A stretch of DNA of 64,000 bases from Hirudinaria manillensis. Its lineage: Eukaryota; Annelida; Clitellata; Hirudinida; Hirudinidae. The notes below the pieces were generated by a model that did not search any database, was not told where the DNA came from, and saw only the letters and a list, made by a program, of their open reading frames with translations. The translations under genes were made by a program, and so were the position numbers. The stretch's first letter is position 1. Every line of letters starts with the position of its first letter. The stretch lies in the NCBI GenBank assembly GCA_034509925.1, contig CM067537.1, forward strand, positions 827,001-891,000, read 5' to 3'. Positions 22,801 through 32,152 of this stretch are shown here, one piece after another.

Positions 22801-23358
22801 TAATGAGTTTGAATATCACCACAAAATTAGGTGCCTGAAATCTTGGCGCCTTCTTATATTTTATTAAAAATAATTAAAAATAATAAATCATTAATAATTA
22901 ATATCATTATAATTAAATTCCGGATTGAGAAATCATTCTACACATTTCCCAATTAATTTTCTTTTCGTCAATATCTCCAACAATATATATATATCTATAT
23001 ATAATAATAATATATATATATAATTATTGTATTATATATATTATATTATATATACTATATTATATATATGTATATGTATTATATTGTATATTATATATAC
23101 ATTTTGTGACTAATTAGGAAATTGCAATTATCATCAGGCATAATTGGAACCGGCGTTATGAAGAAAATGAAGAATGGTTTCTATTTATTCCTTGCGGTCT
23201 TTAGTCTTTACTGTATGGCATGTTTATTTTGGTAAGTGTCAATCATGCTATCCATTCATTCATTATCACGTTTGAAGCTTAATTTTATTGTTTATGTTAG
23301 CGTACAAGAAGATTCAGTGGGGGATAGTGTTTCGGTGCCTGATACGGTCTCATCCTGA
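13840..23358 (+). CDS. Gene B: WSC-domain membrane receptor, tandem copy of gene A
   Basis: Exons by splice site and phase: 13840-13897, 13999-14190, 14402-14611, 14686-14819, 15884-16013, 16124-16251, 22076-22211, 22319-22444, 22630-22692, 23138-23231, 23301-23358. Lengths are identical exon for exon to gene A (442 residues). Domain order is the same: signal peptide, discoidin-like, WSC1, WSC2, six-Cys EGF-like, linker, TM, tail ending VPDTVSS. The main differences from A are in the discoidin exon 2, the WSC2 first half (SHNNNYSGPVLPVT instead of SHGRNHTGLELNVP) and the WSC2 second half. Exon 4 ends CAG before gtgg where the others end AAG before gtag. A complete Gypsy element (16330-21676) sits in intron 6 and does not break any exon. 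A type III anchor cassette (26341-26589) lies downstream and could serve as an alternative end. Confidence 0.8.
15129..15330 (-). mobile_element. Truncated LTR joined to an internal piece of the non-autonomous LTR element
   Basis: The first 84 bases are an LTR start (TGTAATAACCCGG...). Sequence matching 7900-8040 of the non-autonomous element follows (CCAGAAACTGTA...CCTCGCAACATAGAAG). The same junction is present in unit C at 28832-29032, so the composite predates separation of B and C. Confidence 0.65.
15328..15620 (-). pseudogene. Helitron/PIF1-type helicase fragment, unit B copy
   Basis: The minus strand again reads pieces such as VTFKSIDNVVEADEAVKYPT and LSERAIIEAKN with stops and shifts. 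It is shorter than in units A and C because the segment upstream (C-terminal side) was replaced by the LTR-element piece. Confidence 0.65.
16330..16513 (-). repeat. 3' LTR of the Gypsy element
   Basis: It starts TGTTGTAACCC and ends GGATCCAACA. It is 184 bp against 207 bp for the partner LTR, and the difference is small deletions. The LTR pair is otherwise very similar, so the insertion is not ancient. Confidence 0.88.
16514..16528 (-). promoter_or_regulatory. Polypurine tract of the Gypsy element
   Basis: On the minus strand a purine run (AAGGAGGGGGCAA) directly abuts the 3' LTR, the usual primer for plus-strand DNA synthesis. The same run adjoins the LTR at 2676 and, in related form, at 7203. 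Confidence 0.75.
16525..18038 (-). pseudogene. Integrase region of the Gypsy element, frame-broken
   Basis: Read on the minus strand in three overlapping frames (18038-17253, 17290-16808, 16875-16525). The first has the zinc-binding N-terminus (HNGTSGGHLG...CRNCNNC) and the start of the catalytic core (LDIAGPFPASKKGNRYILL). The second has the core end (LHSDQGRNFESKIF, ALHPQSDGM). The third has the basic C-terminal barrel-like region (LVWLYNPLRKKGKSPKL, WEGPYRI). Two frameshifts separate them, so a single integrase chain cannot be made as it stands. Confidence 0.85.
18045..19718 (-). CDS. Reverse transcriptase/RNase H of the Gypsy element
   Basis: A 557-residue open frame. It has the RT palm with FCVDYRKLNEMTLKDSYPLP, then STLDLKSGYWQ, FGLCNAPATFERLME and the catalytic YLDDIIVVG. 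A thumb/connection segment follows, then RNase H with LDTDASNCGIGAVLSQ and FYSRSLSKAERNYCVTRREL. Length and order fit Metaviridae. It overlaps the protease frame at its start and ends a few bases before the integrase frame in another phase. Confidence 0.9.
   Translation of the reverse strand: MEIPLHYGSAEVKDTFVKVLRNETIPAQSDSLIWGELEGDYIKCGIGAVEDHSGIGQGLLIGRALVKLNTGRVPLRVMNLSDREQQIKTGTPIALCRNLERVLTLDGSASKHTKRDNMSKPLIDNLLKDFNKTLQKEDYQQAKNLLSEFQYIMAEQDSPLGRTNLVQHQINTAGAKPIRQNPRPLPLATRANAKEMIKEMQDQGVIEPSNSPWSSPVVLVKKKDGSLRFCVDYRKLNEMTLKDSYPLPRIDDTLDTLSGSNIFSTLDLKSGYWQVELHPDDKEKTAFSTGEGLWQFTVMPFGLCNAPATFERLMEHILRGLNWKICLVYLDDIIVVGKTFGEHLVNLREVFSRIREAGMKLSPKKCSLFKKEVKYLGHIVSSEGVSTDPDKVEVVKNWPVPKNIQELQSFLGLCTYYRRFIANFSNIAKSLHELTVKGKPFIWNDSCEKAFDNLKEAMTTAPILAYPIPGLPFILDTDASNCGIGAVLSQQVENEEKVLAFYSRSLSKAERNYCVTRRELLAAVESMKHFQKYLLGQPFLLRTDHASLRWLLNFRNP
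19667..20188 (-). CDS. Aspartic protease of the Gypsy element
   Basis: 173 residues with the active-site signature LVIDTGASTSII and a downstream ECILGLDFMRRYGI, which matches the ILG.DF block of retropepsins. It overlaps the zinc-knuckle frame at its start (20125-20188) and the RT frame at its end, as expected for Gag-Pol read by frameshifting. Confidence 0.85.
   Translation of the reverse strand: MQNDIPPKTTVLGKTAESGKLEATGFGGRRPVHQTRNASLIFHVTALGKESSLGVKGKIGGKEYNLVIDTGASTSIIQPKLAESSKITVARNYKLKTATGELVPVQGTKTITVDLGGKSFKQEFMIALTTDECILGLDFMRRYGISIDIQGGINKERWKSLYTTEVQKSKTHL
20125..21374 (-). pseudogene. Gag region of the Gypsy element (SAP start, coiled coil, zinc knuckle)
   Basis: Three frames in order on the minus strand. 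21374-21012 is SAP-like (RVRDLRRELRNRCLDATGLK) followed by repeated ALRSDM/VLRSDM coil units. 20664-20407 is the capsid-like part (QGESLQELEADVRRLAYLAH). 20382-20125 holds a CCHC zinc knuckle (CFRCNKPGHLARDC). Stops and shifts between them disrupt the protein. The related copy at 3171-3881 keeps 236 residues of the first part open. Confidence 0.8.
21451..21468 (-). promoter_or_regulatory. Primer-binding site for tRNA-Leu
   Basis: The plus strand reads ATCCCACTCCTGACACCA, identical to the 3' end plus CCA of animal tRNA-Leu (CAG/CAA type), one base from the 5' LTR. The same site occurs at 3933-3950 and 25951-25968, and with one change near 8390-8407. Confidence 0.85.
21470..21676 (-). repeat. 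5' LTR of the Gypsy element
   Basis: TGTTGTAACCCAGGG...GGATCCAACA, 207 bp, next to the primer-binding site and followed by the ATAT flank. Confidence 0.88.
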
Positions 23359-25143
23359 TCGATCTGTTTGCAATGTTAATCAATTTAAAGTCTTTCAAAT
23401 TAATTACTTTATTTGTTCGAATTGAAATAACTACCACGTTTACGAGCAGGTTTACGATACAGCTGTTGGAATATTTAGAAGTTCAGAATAAATCTTATTA
23501 CCATCATCATCGTGAACGTAGAAGTATAGATTGAAATGAATTTTAATGAGAAATAACTTTCGCAATAAAAAAAAAGCAACTGATTTGTAATTTAACAAGT
23601 AATTTGTCGGAAGGGATAAAAAATCACTAAAATTGAATTTACGATTTGAACCAACTACCCATGTGCTGATAGAATCGATCTCTGGAGCTCCTATTGCATC
23701 CCTGTATTATTTACATCAATGTCTTCTTGCGGATCGGCTTTTGGTGCTTTCAAAGAAACGTTATTTGCAAATATTTCATTCCTGTTAATATTTTGAATAT
23801 CTACGGCCTCTGCTTCTTCTGATCTGGTTTTTTATAAGCATTTTATAAGTTATGCTAACATAACTGCGAGGCTGAGTGAACCAAAGTCCAGCGATTCATT
23901 AAAACTACATTGAAAAAAAATTTGGATATGCTTAGAACAAAATTTATGATGTGAATCACAAGAAATTTGGTGGTTTACTGAAATAGCCGATTGATAATGA
24001 GCTTCCGATATAATTCCAACAAAACGTTTTAAACATCGACTTTGCCTCGGTTCAGATCTATTGTTTACAATATATAAAGTTTTGGGCATTTGCCAAAGCA
24101 CAGCTATGGTTTTGATATTGAATATGCATAAATATTTTGATTTAGTTTTCATTACGGAGATTTTTTATATTTTTATTTTTTTGCGCAAAGGCTGCTCTAT
24201 GACCTGGAGATTTCCATGACATTGTATAAAATTTGTTAGTTTCATCGATTAGGTGTTTACATGAGATATTTCGACAAGGTTTAGATATATCTTGTTTCGG
24301 TAATCTGGAAGAGTAAGCCTTGTTGAGTATTAACTAAACTTAACTCTACCTAACGGCCCTAGCGACTGACCATTAATTATTGTTGAAATAAACCTCGAAT
24401 ATATCGAATTCAAAGTAAAACTAGAACAAACCATCTGTATTTACAGTAAGAAGCGAAACAATAGAGAGTGGAATCAAAAACCATTAATATAATAATTCAA
24501 ACTATTTTAACAAAATAAGTTTTTAAGCATAAAACTCAAGAATTTATGACATACTGCAAAATGTATTTTATTTTAGTTGTTATTATGAGTAATAGTAAAT
24601 ATTTTAAACCAAATTTTTACAATAACTTTGGCTAAGAAATTAGTTCAAATTTGTGGACGTGGTCTGTCACTGTTTACTTTGCGAAATAGGAAGTCATCGA
24701 TTTAATGGAAAAGAAATGATATGCATTACTGAGATAGTTGATTTGAAAACATATTTAGTAATATATATATGAGGACGAATGTTTGTACACATATTGCAGT
24801 TACATTCTTCTGCAAATATATTCAGCTTGTTTAAAACGATTGTGATATCTGCATCACAAGTAGCAATATAACCTAGTATTTGAATATTTAAAAATCAACC
24901 GTTTGAGATAAAAATGTTTATTTAAAAAAATGTAGACACTCTAATGAATGTCGGAATCTATTTTTGGAAAATCTCAAAAATCGGGAACATTTATTAATTA
25001 ATAATAAAACCTTTAAAGCCGACTTTATATCCTGGAGGCTTCCGGCTTCAAATTTCCAATCGTTCAAATCATTGTAAACAAGCAAATTTAAAATAAATAT
25101 ATGCCAATGAAAGGCAAATAAGACGTGCGTCTTAATAAGTTAG
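23359..25143. other. Spacer after gene B, homologous to 9394-12390 without the LINE
   Basis: It carries the same post-tail sequence as units A and C. No receptor exon is visible. It includes an extra stretch of about 270 bases (24280-24540) that unit C shares and unit A lacks. Confidence 0.35.
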
Positions 25144-25652
25144 AAGAATCTTCCTTTGTTGAAGAAAGCGCTTATAGGTTCAGGGAAAATGCCTTCAGGA
25201 AAGATCTTTAACGTAGCGAACAAATTAGTCAATGGATCATCGGTAAATTAAAAAAAAAAAAATAAATAAATTGTTTGATGTAACGATTTCGTATCTTATG
25301 AATATTCCTTTTCTCGAATATTGAAAACTATCATTTATTTATAGGGTCGCCGGTATAAAATAAAAGTCTTATAATATTTAAATGAAATAATGATCAAATG
25401 GTCATCGGAAAATTTGACTAACTGAGAAAATCTTAGGTTCCAGAAAATGTAACCGATATCGTTTTATGAAAAGAGTGAGGAATATTTTTTAGTAGTCATT
25501 CGAGCAGCATTTGCAACCTGCCTATTTTGTTTACTTTGGTAATTGTCATATTAAACAATTAAAAAGTATTAATAGGAATTTGTGTAATTTTAAAATTTAT
25601 TTTCCATCAATCTAGCACCTCCGAGTCGGAATCGGATACGATAAGAACTTGA
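25144..25652 (+). pseudogene. Broken type II membrane-anchor cassette of unit B
   Basis: The linker exon starts at 25144 but runs only to about 25203. There it jumps into sequence that in unit A lies about 285 bases further on, so the linker end and its donor are deleted. The TM exon (25437-25538) has lost one base (TTTTTTAGTAGTC where unit A has TTTTTTACGTAGTC). This brings a TAG into frame before the membrane segment. The tail exon (25616-25652, TSESESDTIRT) is intact. The cassette cannot be used as in unit A. Confidence 0.75.
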
Positions 25653-25812
25653 ATGGGATGAATTTGGAACGGCACCAATTTGATCGAAAAGTTCAGCATT
25701 TTCAAGATGTTTGAATCATTGAATTCATTGAGCTTCAGAAATTCATTTAATTTCACACTTTGGGGTTTTTTCTGTTTTTTTTTTTTAAATTAATAAAGAG
25801 TGGAAGTTAAAA

Positions 25813-26260
25813 TTTTCCAATCCAGGCCTCGATCTCTCAATTCTCGTCTCAATCGAGGCACGTACAATTCATCCAAGTACCGCGGCATCCTTCACTTTTC
25901 AACTAAACAAGCTCCTACCTTAGTTACTCTTGGATCCCCTTTAACTCAAAATCCCACTCCTGACACCAATGTAATAACCCGGATTCCACAAACTAATTAT
26001 GGAAGATCAGTTTTATTGAAACTGTTCAGATGGCTTGGAAAATGTACAATGCTCAAATGTCTAAGTCTTGGAATCTGCTGTTTCTCTTACTCTCGCTCTG
26101 CTTTTCGAGATAACTCCATTTGTCGAGATTCATAACCAAAGACTCTGAATAGTGCCCATTAATTAATTATCAAATTATATTGCCACTCAATTTAATTAAT
26201 TACTAAATTAATTAATCAGCAATATAATTTTAATTATTCTTCAATTATCTGGATCCAACA
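25813..26260 (-). mobile_element. LTR plus Gag-start fragment of an LTR retrotransposon
   Basis: The LTR is 25970-26260 (TGTAATAACCC...GGATCCAACA) with ATAT following at 26261-26264. Before it are the tRNA-Leu primer-binding site (25951-25968) and the start of the SAP-type Gag, cut off near 25813. Only the element's 5' end (minus-strand sense) remains. Confidence 0.8.
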
Positions 26261-26340
26261 ATATTTATGATCTAAGTAAATATATCAAAATCTTTATATA
26301 CGGTAATTGTGACTAATTATGAAATTGCATTTTCCGGTAG

Positions 26341-26589
26341 ACATAACTGAATACAGCATTCTCAAGCAAATGATGACAAATTTCTATTTATTCATAGCGG
26401 CCTTAGTACTTTTCTGTTTGGCATGTTTACTTTGGTAAGTGTCCATCATACTATCCATTCATATAATCGGATGCATTAACAGGTTTGAAGTGTAATATTA
26501 AATATTCTATTAGCCTAAAAGGAGAATCACAGGGGGAAACTACTTCGGTACCTTACGCAGTTTCGGTACCTAGTACGGCCTCAGCCTGA
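26341..26589 (+). CDS. Type III membrane-anchor cassette (TM and tail) behind unit B
   Basis: A 94-nt TM exon (26341-26434, phase 1 to 2) encodes a short spacer and the hydrophobic run LFIAALVLFCLACLL. After a 79-nt intron, the tail exon (26514-26589) encodes LKGESQGETTSVPYAVSVPS and a few more residues, then TGA. Phase and length match the type I TM exon exactly, and the TG/C junction again makes a Cys. No ectodomain lies between gene B's tail and this cassette apart from the broken type II. It could be an alternative 3' end of gene B. A frameshifted copy of the tail is at the window start. Confidence 0.6.
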
Positions 26590-27361
26590 TCGAGCTGGTT
26601 GCAATGTAAATCAATTTAAAGATGTTTAAATCGTCGCTATCATCGATAGCAAAATCTTGCCAGTTTTATATAAAATTACAAAATACTTATTTAAAAAAAT
26701 GACTTTTTAAAGCTCGAACGGAGTTTTCGTTAAACTACTCGGCGTCGATAATGTTTTAAATAAATACCTTACTTTTGCGGAGTACATAGTCACTTCCCAG
26801 AATGGAATTATATCGATTAAAAAGAATTAGAGAGCAATAGCAAAAATGTTAGGGGTGCGTTACCTAATAAATTCAAAATCGGAAAAAGCAGGTTTATAGA
26901 AATGTTTAAATTGGATTTTGGTGTTAAATATTGCGATGAAATTGATTGATTGGAGCTGTTGAACCTGATAATGTTGGTTAATTAATTAAATGATGTATCG
27001 TGCTGTTTCATAAATTCTTAGATAGGTTGATTATTATTTTATTGAACTATTCAAAATGGAAAAATTCAGATCGATACATATTGGATGAAATCAAACCCTT
27101 AAGAAGTTTGGAAGTTTATATAAAATATCTGCATAAATTAATTAATATCCATTCCGCAATGAATGTAAATCTAAAATGGTTACGGATATTCTACCAGATT
27201 TTTATATGAAACATATACTAACTATTGTACAATTTTTTTAAAGAGTCCTTATACATTCCGATAACGTCATAAGAACGTAAACAATGGTAACAACGGCTTG
27301 CTAACTCAAAATTAGCGATGATGTGAAAAAGTTGGTTTTAAAATTGATTACCTTATTCACG
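26590..27361. other. Upstream region of gene C
   Basis: Near-identical to 89-876 before gene A. A frame of 69 codons at 27000-27209 (copy at 515-724) is preserved only because the units are recent. I see no domain and do not call it a gene. Confidence 0.4.
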
Positions 27362-30300
27362 ATGCCCATATATCCGCACAAGTTCTATTACACAGTTATC
27401 ATTTTTTACTTTCTAGCAGGTCAGTCAGTTATTGATAAAGTTTCCGATAACGTCATAAGAACTTAAACAATGGTAAGGCTTGCAACTTACCGTAACTCAA
27501 AATTAGCGATGATGCTGGTTTCAAAACTGATTACTTTATTCACTATGCCTATATATCCGAACAAGTTATATTACACAGTTATCATTTTTTACTTTCTAGC
27601 AGGTCAGTCGTTGCCGAGTTATTGATAAAGTTGCAGTCACATTTTTGTCCTTAACAAATAAAATAAAAAATTTCTTAAATTTATATTCGCGAATTCATCC
27701 AGAGCCAGATGCAAAAAATGTGGCCTTTACGAAATCAGGATCGTTCTGCAATAAGGCGGTGTCAAACAAAATATTCGACGGAGTCATAGATTATAAGCAA
27801 AGTGTCTTTATGGAAGACTGTGGTCATTCGTTTATGATGATTAATTTAAAAAAGGCATACAGCATACAGTATGTGGTTGTTTACCACGGAGAAAGTAAGT
27901 TTTGCTTAATATTAATATCCATAATTACAGTTATTAATAGTGGCATAATCACAGAAAGATACCGGGCTTGTTAGCCAGCCAATTAAAATAGCACACACAT
28001 TTTAAAAATAAGTGAGAGTCATTTATTTATTTTATTAGAAATCTATTTTTATTGCAAATGATATTTTTATTATAAACCTTCAAATAATTAACGTCTTACA
28101 CGCAGAAAGTAAAGAGGCTCTGGATTTCTTCAGCGTTAAGTTGACTGTTGATGAACACATTGAAACTTGCGGATCGCTCCCAAGCCGCAGCTTTCCTGTT
28201 GGTCAGGGTATAAGAATCAATTGCCGTGACATAAATAAATTATTTCCAGACGTAAAACTAGAGCTGCAACAACCGAAAGCTTTAGACTTAGCCGAAATTG
28301 AAGTCCACAGCTTTGGTAAAGCCTAACTTTTTCAATTTCCGCTCCAATATTCCGAAATTTCGTAAAGTTCCCGAAAAACTTCATTTTAGGTTTAGAATCG
28401 GACACCTACGTGCTATTATATCAAGGTTGCTACGCATTTGTTGAAGGCCAAACTAATAAAATGAGTTGGAAGGATTGTCAACGGAAGTGCTTCGATGAAA
28501 ATTATGTATTTGCCGCCATTAAGGTAGAAAATTTCAGATTTCCTATTTTTTAGTTTCAGATAAATATGTTGCAGTGAATACATTATGATTGCTTTAATAA
28601 TTGCAACGTTGATATAGGTATTTATTTGCAATAATTTGCGATTATCATTGATATTGCTGCATTTTGGTGCCTAAGCATCAATTATTGTTATTTGTATAGT
28701 TTCTATTAAAGTATAATTATGATGATCACATTGAATTAAATATTAAATATATCCTGGACTTATTTCCTTTTATTTATCATTTCATCGATGGAGATAATAT
28801 TATTATTATAGATAATTATATTATATTATATTGTAATAACTCGGGGTCCTCAAACTGATTATGGAAGGTCAGATTTATTGAAAGTGATCAGATGGCTTGG
28901 AAGATATACAATGCTGCCAGAAACTGTATCTGGGACCACAGATATGATTTGTTCTTATTTTTACAGAGTTCCTCTCCTATTTCCTCGCAACATAGAAGTA
29001 TCACTTTTTTGTATAGTTTTCACTCGAAACCAAGGGGTCATTCTGACATGGATCCGCTGTGGCTTCCAAAATGCCCTAATACTCCTCCTCCAGTCATCTC
29101 TACTCCTCTAATTGTAATCTTAAATTGAAATGGCACATCTGTTGGAATCATAGGAGCGCGAGAAATAAACATATCTTCACTTTTCAAAATATGTCTTTTC
29201 AACATCATTTCTTCTAGTACTTAATGCTCATTAATGATTAATTGCAAGCCACGTTCCGTACAAAGCTTTGGTTGGTTGAAATTTCGCAACATGGCTCGCC
29301 GACTTTCAGTTGCAGTATCTGCGGTGGAAACCTTGGAAGGTCGATCGAATTAAACAATTCTGTTGGATATTTAACTGCTTCATCTGCTTCCACAACATTG
29401 TCGATGGACTTAAACGTGACTGCCTCACTTTGAATGTTGGAATGATTTATAGTGTTCAGTTCATATTCTTGGCCTCAAGAATAGTTCGTTCACACAGCCT
29501 ATCAATGATTCTATATTTGGAAGTACTTTTTCAACCAATTCTTTTGACGTCACGAAATTACAGAAATTATGAGGCAACGAAATTCGTCCTGAAGTCAGAT
29601 CAACCATTTCGCATTTGCACTACTGCTAACTTGATTATATCTTATTTGGATCTTCTGTATAAATAATGTCCATCATATACTGTAACTGTTATTAGAGACC
29701 AATTATTATGTTTTTTTTCCTTTGTCTATTATCTTTGTTTTTAATCCTAGATTTCGTGTTAATAAATGTTAATTTTGTTGAATCCCGAACTTTTCCTATA
29801 GCAGTTATATTGGTAAATATTTGAATAAAATGAACCATAAACTAGACAGAGTAGTGAATTATCGTGAATATTGCGGATAATAATTTGTTGATGATGTTGA
29901 TAAATAATTAAAGGCAAATAGTCTTTGTTCTTGCACTAATGCCTTAGAAGAAAGATTTGTATTAAATGACACACAATGTGACATTGCATGTAAAGGTCAA
30001 CAAAGATATTGCGGCGGAGAAAATGGTTTTTCCATTTACTTGAGTAAGTATGCAAATGTTAACATTTTAATTGATTTGATTTGCCCTGGTTAAAAAGTCG
30101 TGATTGGTTTTAAATCGTAATTTTTAATAATACATACTTAATATTTGTTATAGTCAAGCCTCCTCTTCCTCATTACGTGGAATGTTATGGTCATACTAAC
30201 AATTATTCTGGCACATTTCTGCGAAATGTTCCCATAGAAGCGTGTCTACACATGTGCAATAATTGGTCATATTTTGGCTTGAAGGTAAAAACAGCATAAG

Positions 30301-32152
30301 AAAAAGATATATAATTCTGTTTTTAATTCTGTCAGCTTTTTATAATTGACCTTAAAGCCTTTGTTAAATTGTTAATTTTCAATTTTAGCGGTTTTTTTAC
30401 TTTTATTGAATTAGCTTAAATTCGCGAATACATATGATCTAAACCAAAGTTTCGGACGAGGAGAGTGAACTTTTATAATTATGTATTATTTTTAAATTTA
30501 CGTATGACGAAGAATCCGATTTGGTATCTTTGAGGGATTTCCTGAAACTGTCAGACGTTCTGGGAATTAAAGTATAGGTGACATTAGTAGCTCATATGGA
30601 GTGTTTCACGAGTTTGTTAGACGTAAGCAAGGGATAGAGCTTACTTTTTAAAATAGGATATAATTAGCGCTTTTAATATGAATAAAACAAAACGTGATTT
30701 AGATTTAAACTGAATAAGTTAAATATTGAGAAAGTAATTATCTATTTTTATATTAGTTTGGGGATCGATGTGTATGCATGGGCGCTGTTCCAGAGACCAA
30801 AGTTGTTTCTTCCAAAACATATTGTGAGATGAAATGCTTAGATGACGTAAATTGGCTTTGTGGAGGTTTTTTTGGAATGTCTACATATAGAAGTAAAAAT
30901 GTGTTTCTTTCACTGGATATCATGATGTCATTTCCATTAAAGATATAATAGAGAGCTAAATTGACATTTATTTATTTTTATTTATTATTTTCTTGTCAGC
31001 TTGCATGAGAGATAATTCAATGAGTTGTTTAGACATAATTCGTTGCAAAGACGAAATGGACAAGTTTGGGGTTTGCAAATCAGGTTGTAAAGAGGGATTC
31101 ATCGGTGAACATTGCATGGAAAAAGGTGAATTGGTTTTTATTTCATTTTTGACTTTTAACACAACAGTTATATTTTTGTGGTTAGATATATTATTACACA
31201 ATTATCCCATTCTACAGCTTCTAAATAATATCCTATTCGTTAATATATATATAACAATTATTTTTAACATCATGAATAATGTTTTTGAGAAGCACCTCGC
31301 ACTCATTTAGCTTCAGTTTTTGTTGATGAGCCAACATCCACGCAGATGGAAACTAACACGTCTACAGAGAGTGGTATGATTCTCTATTAATCTGTAACTC
31401 TATTAATCTTACCTATTACCACTGATGTATTAAAATAAGCCGAGTGACCCTTAATTAACAAGAGAAACTTTACTGAGCGATTAATGAGTTTGAATATCAC
31501 CACAAAATTAGGTGCCTGAAATCTTGGCGCCTTCTTATATTTTATTAAAAATAATTAAAAATAATAAATCATTAATAATTAATATCATTATAATTAAATT
31601 CCGGATTGAGAAATCATTCTACACATTTCCCAATTAATTTTCTTTTCGTCAATATCTCCAACAATGTTATTTATTACTTTTTGCATATTCCTTTTATTGA
31701 CTATTAGACACTAGAATTCATTTGCACTTTATTTTAGCATTTTTCTATAAATACTAAATAAATAATTGTAATTGGTCATCAGATAATTCTATATATAATA
31801 ATAATATATAAATATAATTATTGTATTATATATATTATATTATATATACTATATTATATATATGTATATGTATTATATTGTATATTATATATACATTTTG
31901 TGACTAATTAGGAAATTGCAATTATCATCAGGTATAATTGAAACCGGCGTTATGAAGAAAATTAAGAATGGTTTCTATTTATTCCTTGCGGTCTTTAGTC
32001 TTTACTGTATGGCATGTTTATTTTGGTAAGTGTCAATCATGCTATCCATTCATTCATTATCACGTTTGAAGCTTAATTTTATTTTTTGTGTTAGCGTACA
32101 AGAAGATTCAGTGGGGGATAGTGTTTCGGTGCCTGCTACGGTCTCATCCTGA
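27362..32152 (+). CDS. Gene C: WSC-domain membrane receptor with a duplicated first exon
   Basis: Exons: first exon 27362-27419 or 27545-27602, then 27703-27894, 28106-28315, 28390-28523, 29914-30043, 30154-30284, 30757-30892, 31000-31125, 31311-31373, 31932-32025, 32095-32152. This gives an open frame of 443 residues with the family order: signal peptide, discoidin-like, two WSC, six-Cys EGF-like, linker, TM, tail ending VPATVSS. WSC2 is one codon longer than in A (GHTNNYSGTFLRNVP). Exon 3 is a mosaic: its first half matches gene D (TVDEHIETCGSLPS), its second half genes A/B (DINKL...LELQQPKALDLAEIEVH). Either first exon gives a valid signal peptide (MPIYPHKFYYTVIIFYFLA or MPIYPNKLYYTVIIFYFLA). 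The coding part is undamaged and the gene is the most compact of the tandem three. Confidence 0.8.
28832..29032 (-). mobile_element. Truncated LTR plus internal piece of the non-autonomous LTR element, unit C
   Basis: Same composite as 15129-15330: LTR start (TGTAATAACTCGG) cut after about 85 bases, then sequence related to 7900-8040, ending near CACTCGAAACCAA. Confidence 0.6.
29030..29680 (-). pseudogene. Helitron/PIF1-type helicase fragment, unit C copy (longest)
   Basis: Minus-strand frames read FCNFVTSKELVEKVLPNIES, SIDNVVEADEAVKYPTELFN, RNVACN and then LKRHILKSEDMFISRAPMIP with TDVPFQFK. This extends the C-terminal match (the SVFIPRI.MIPTD.PFQFKR block of Helitron helicases) beyond units A and B. 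Stops and shifts show decay. No Rep/endonuclease part or Helitron ends are visible. Confidence 0.72.
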
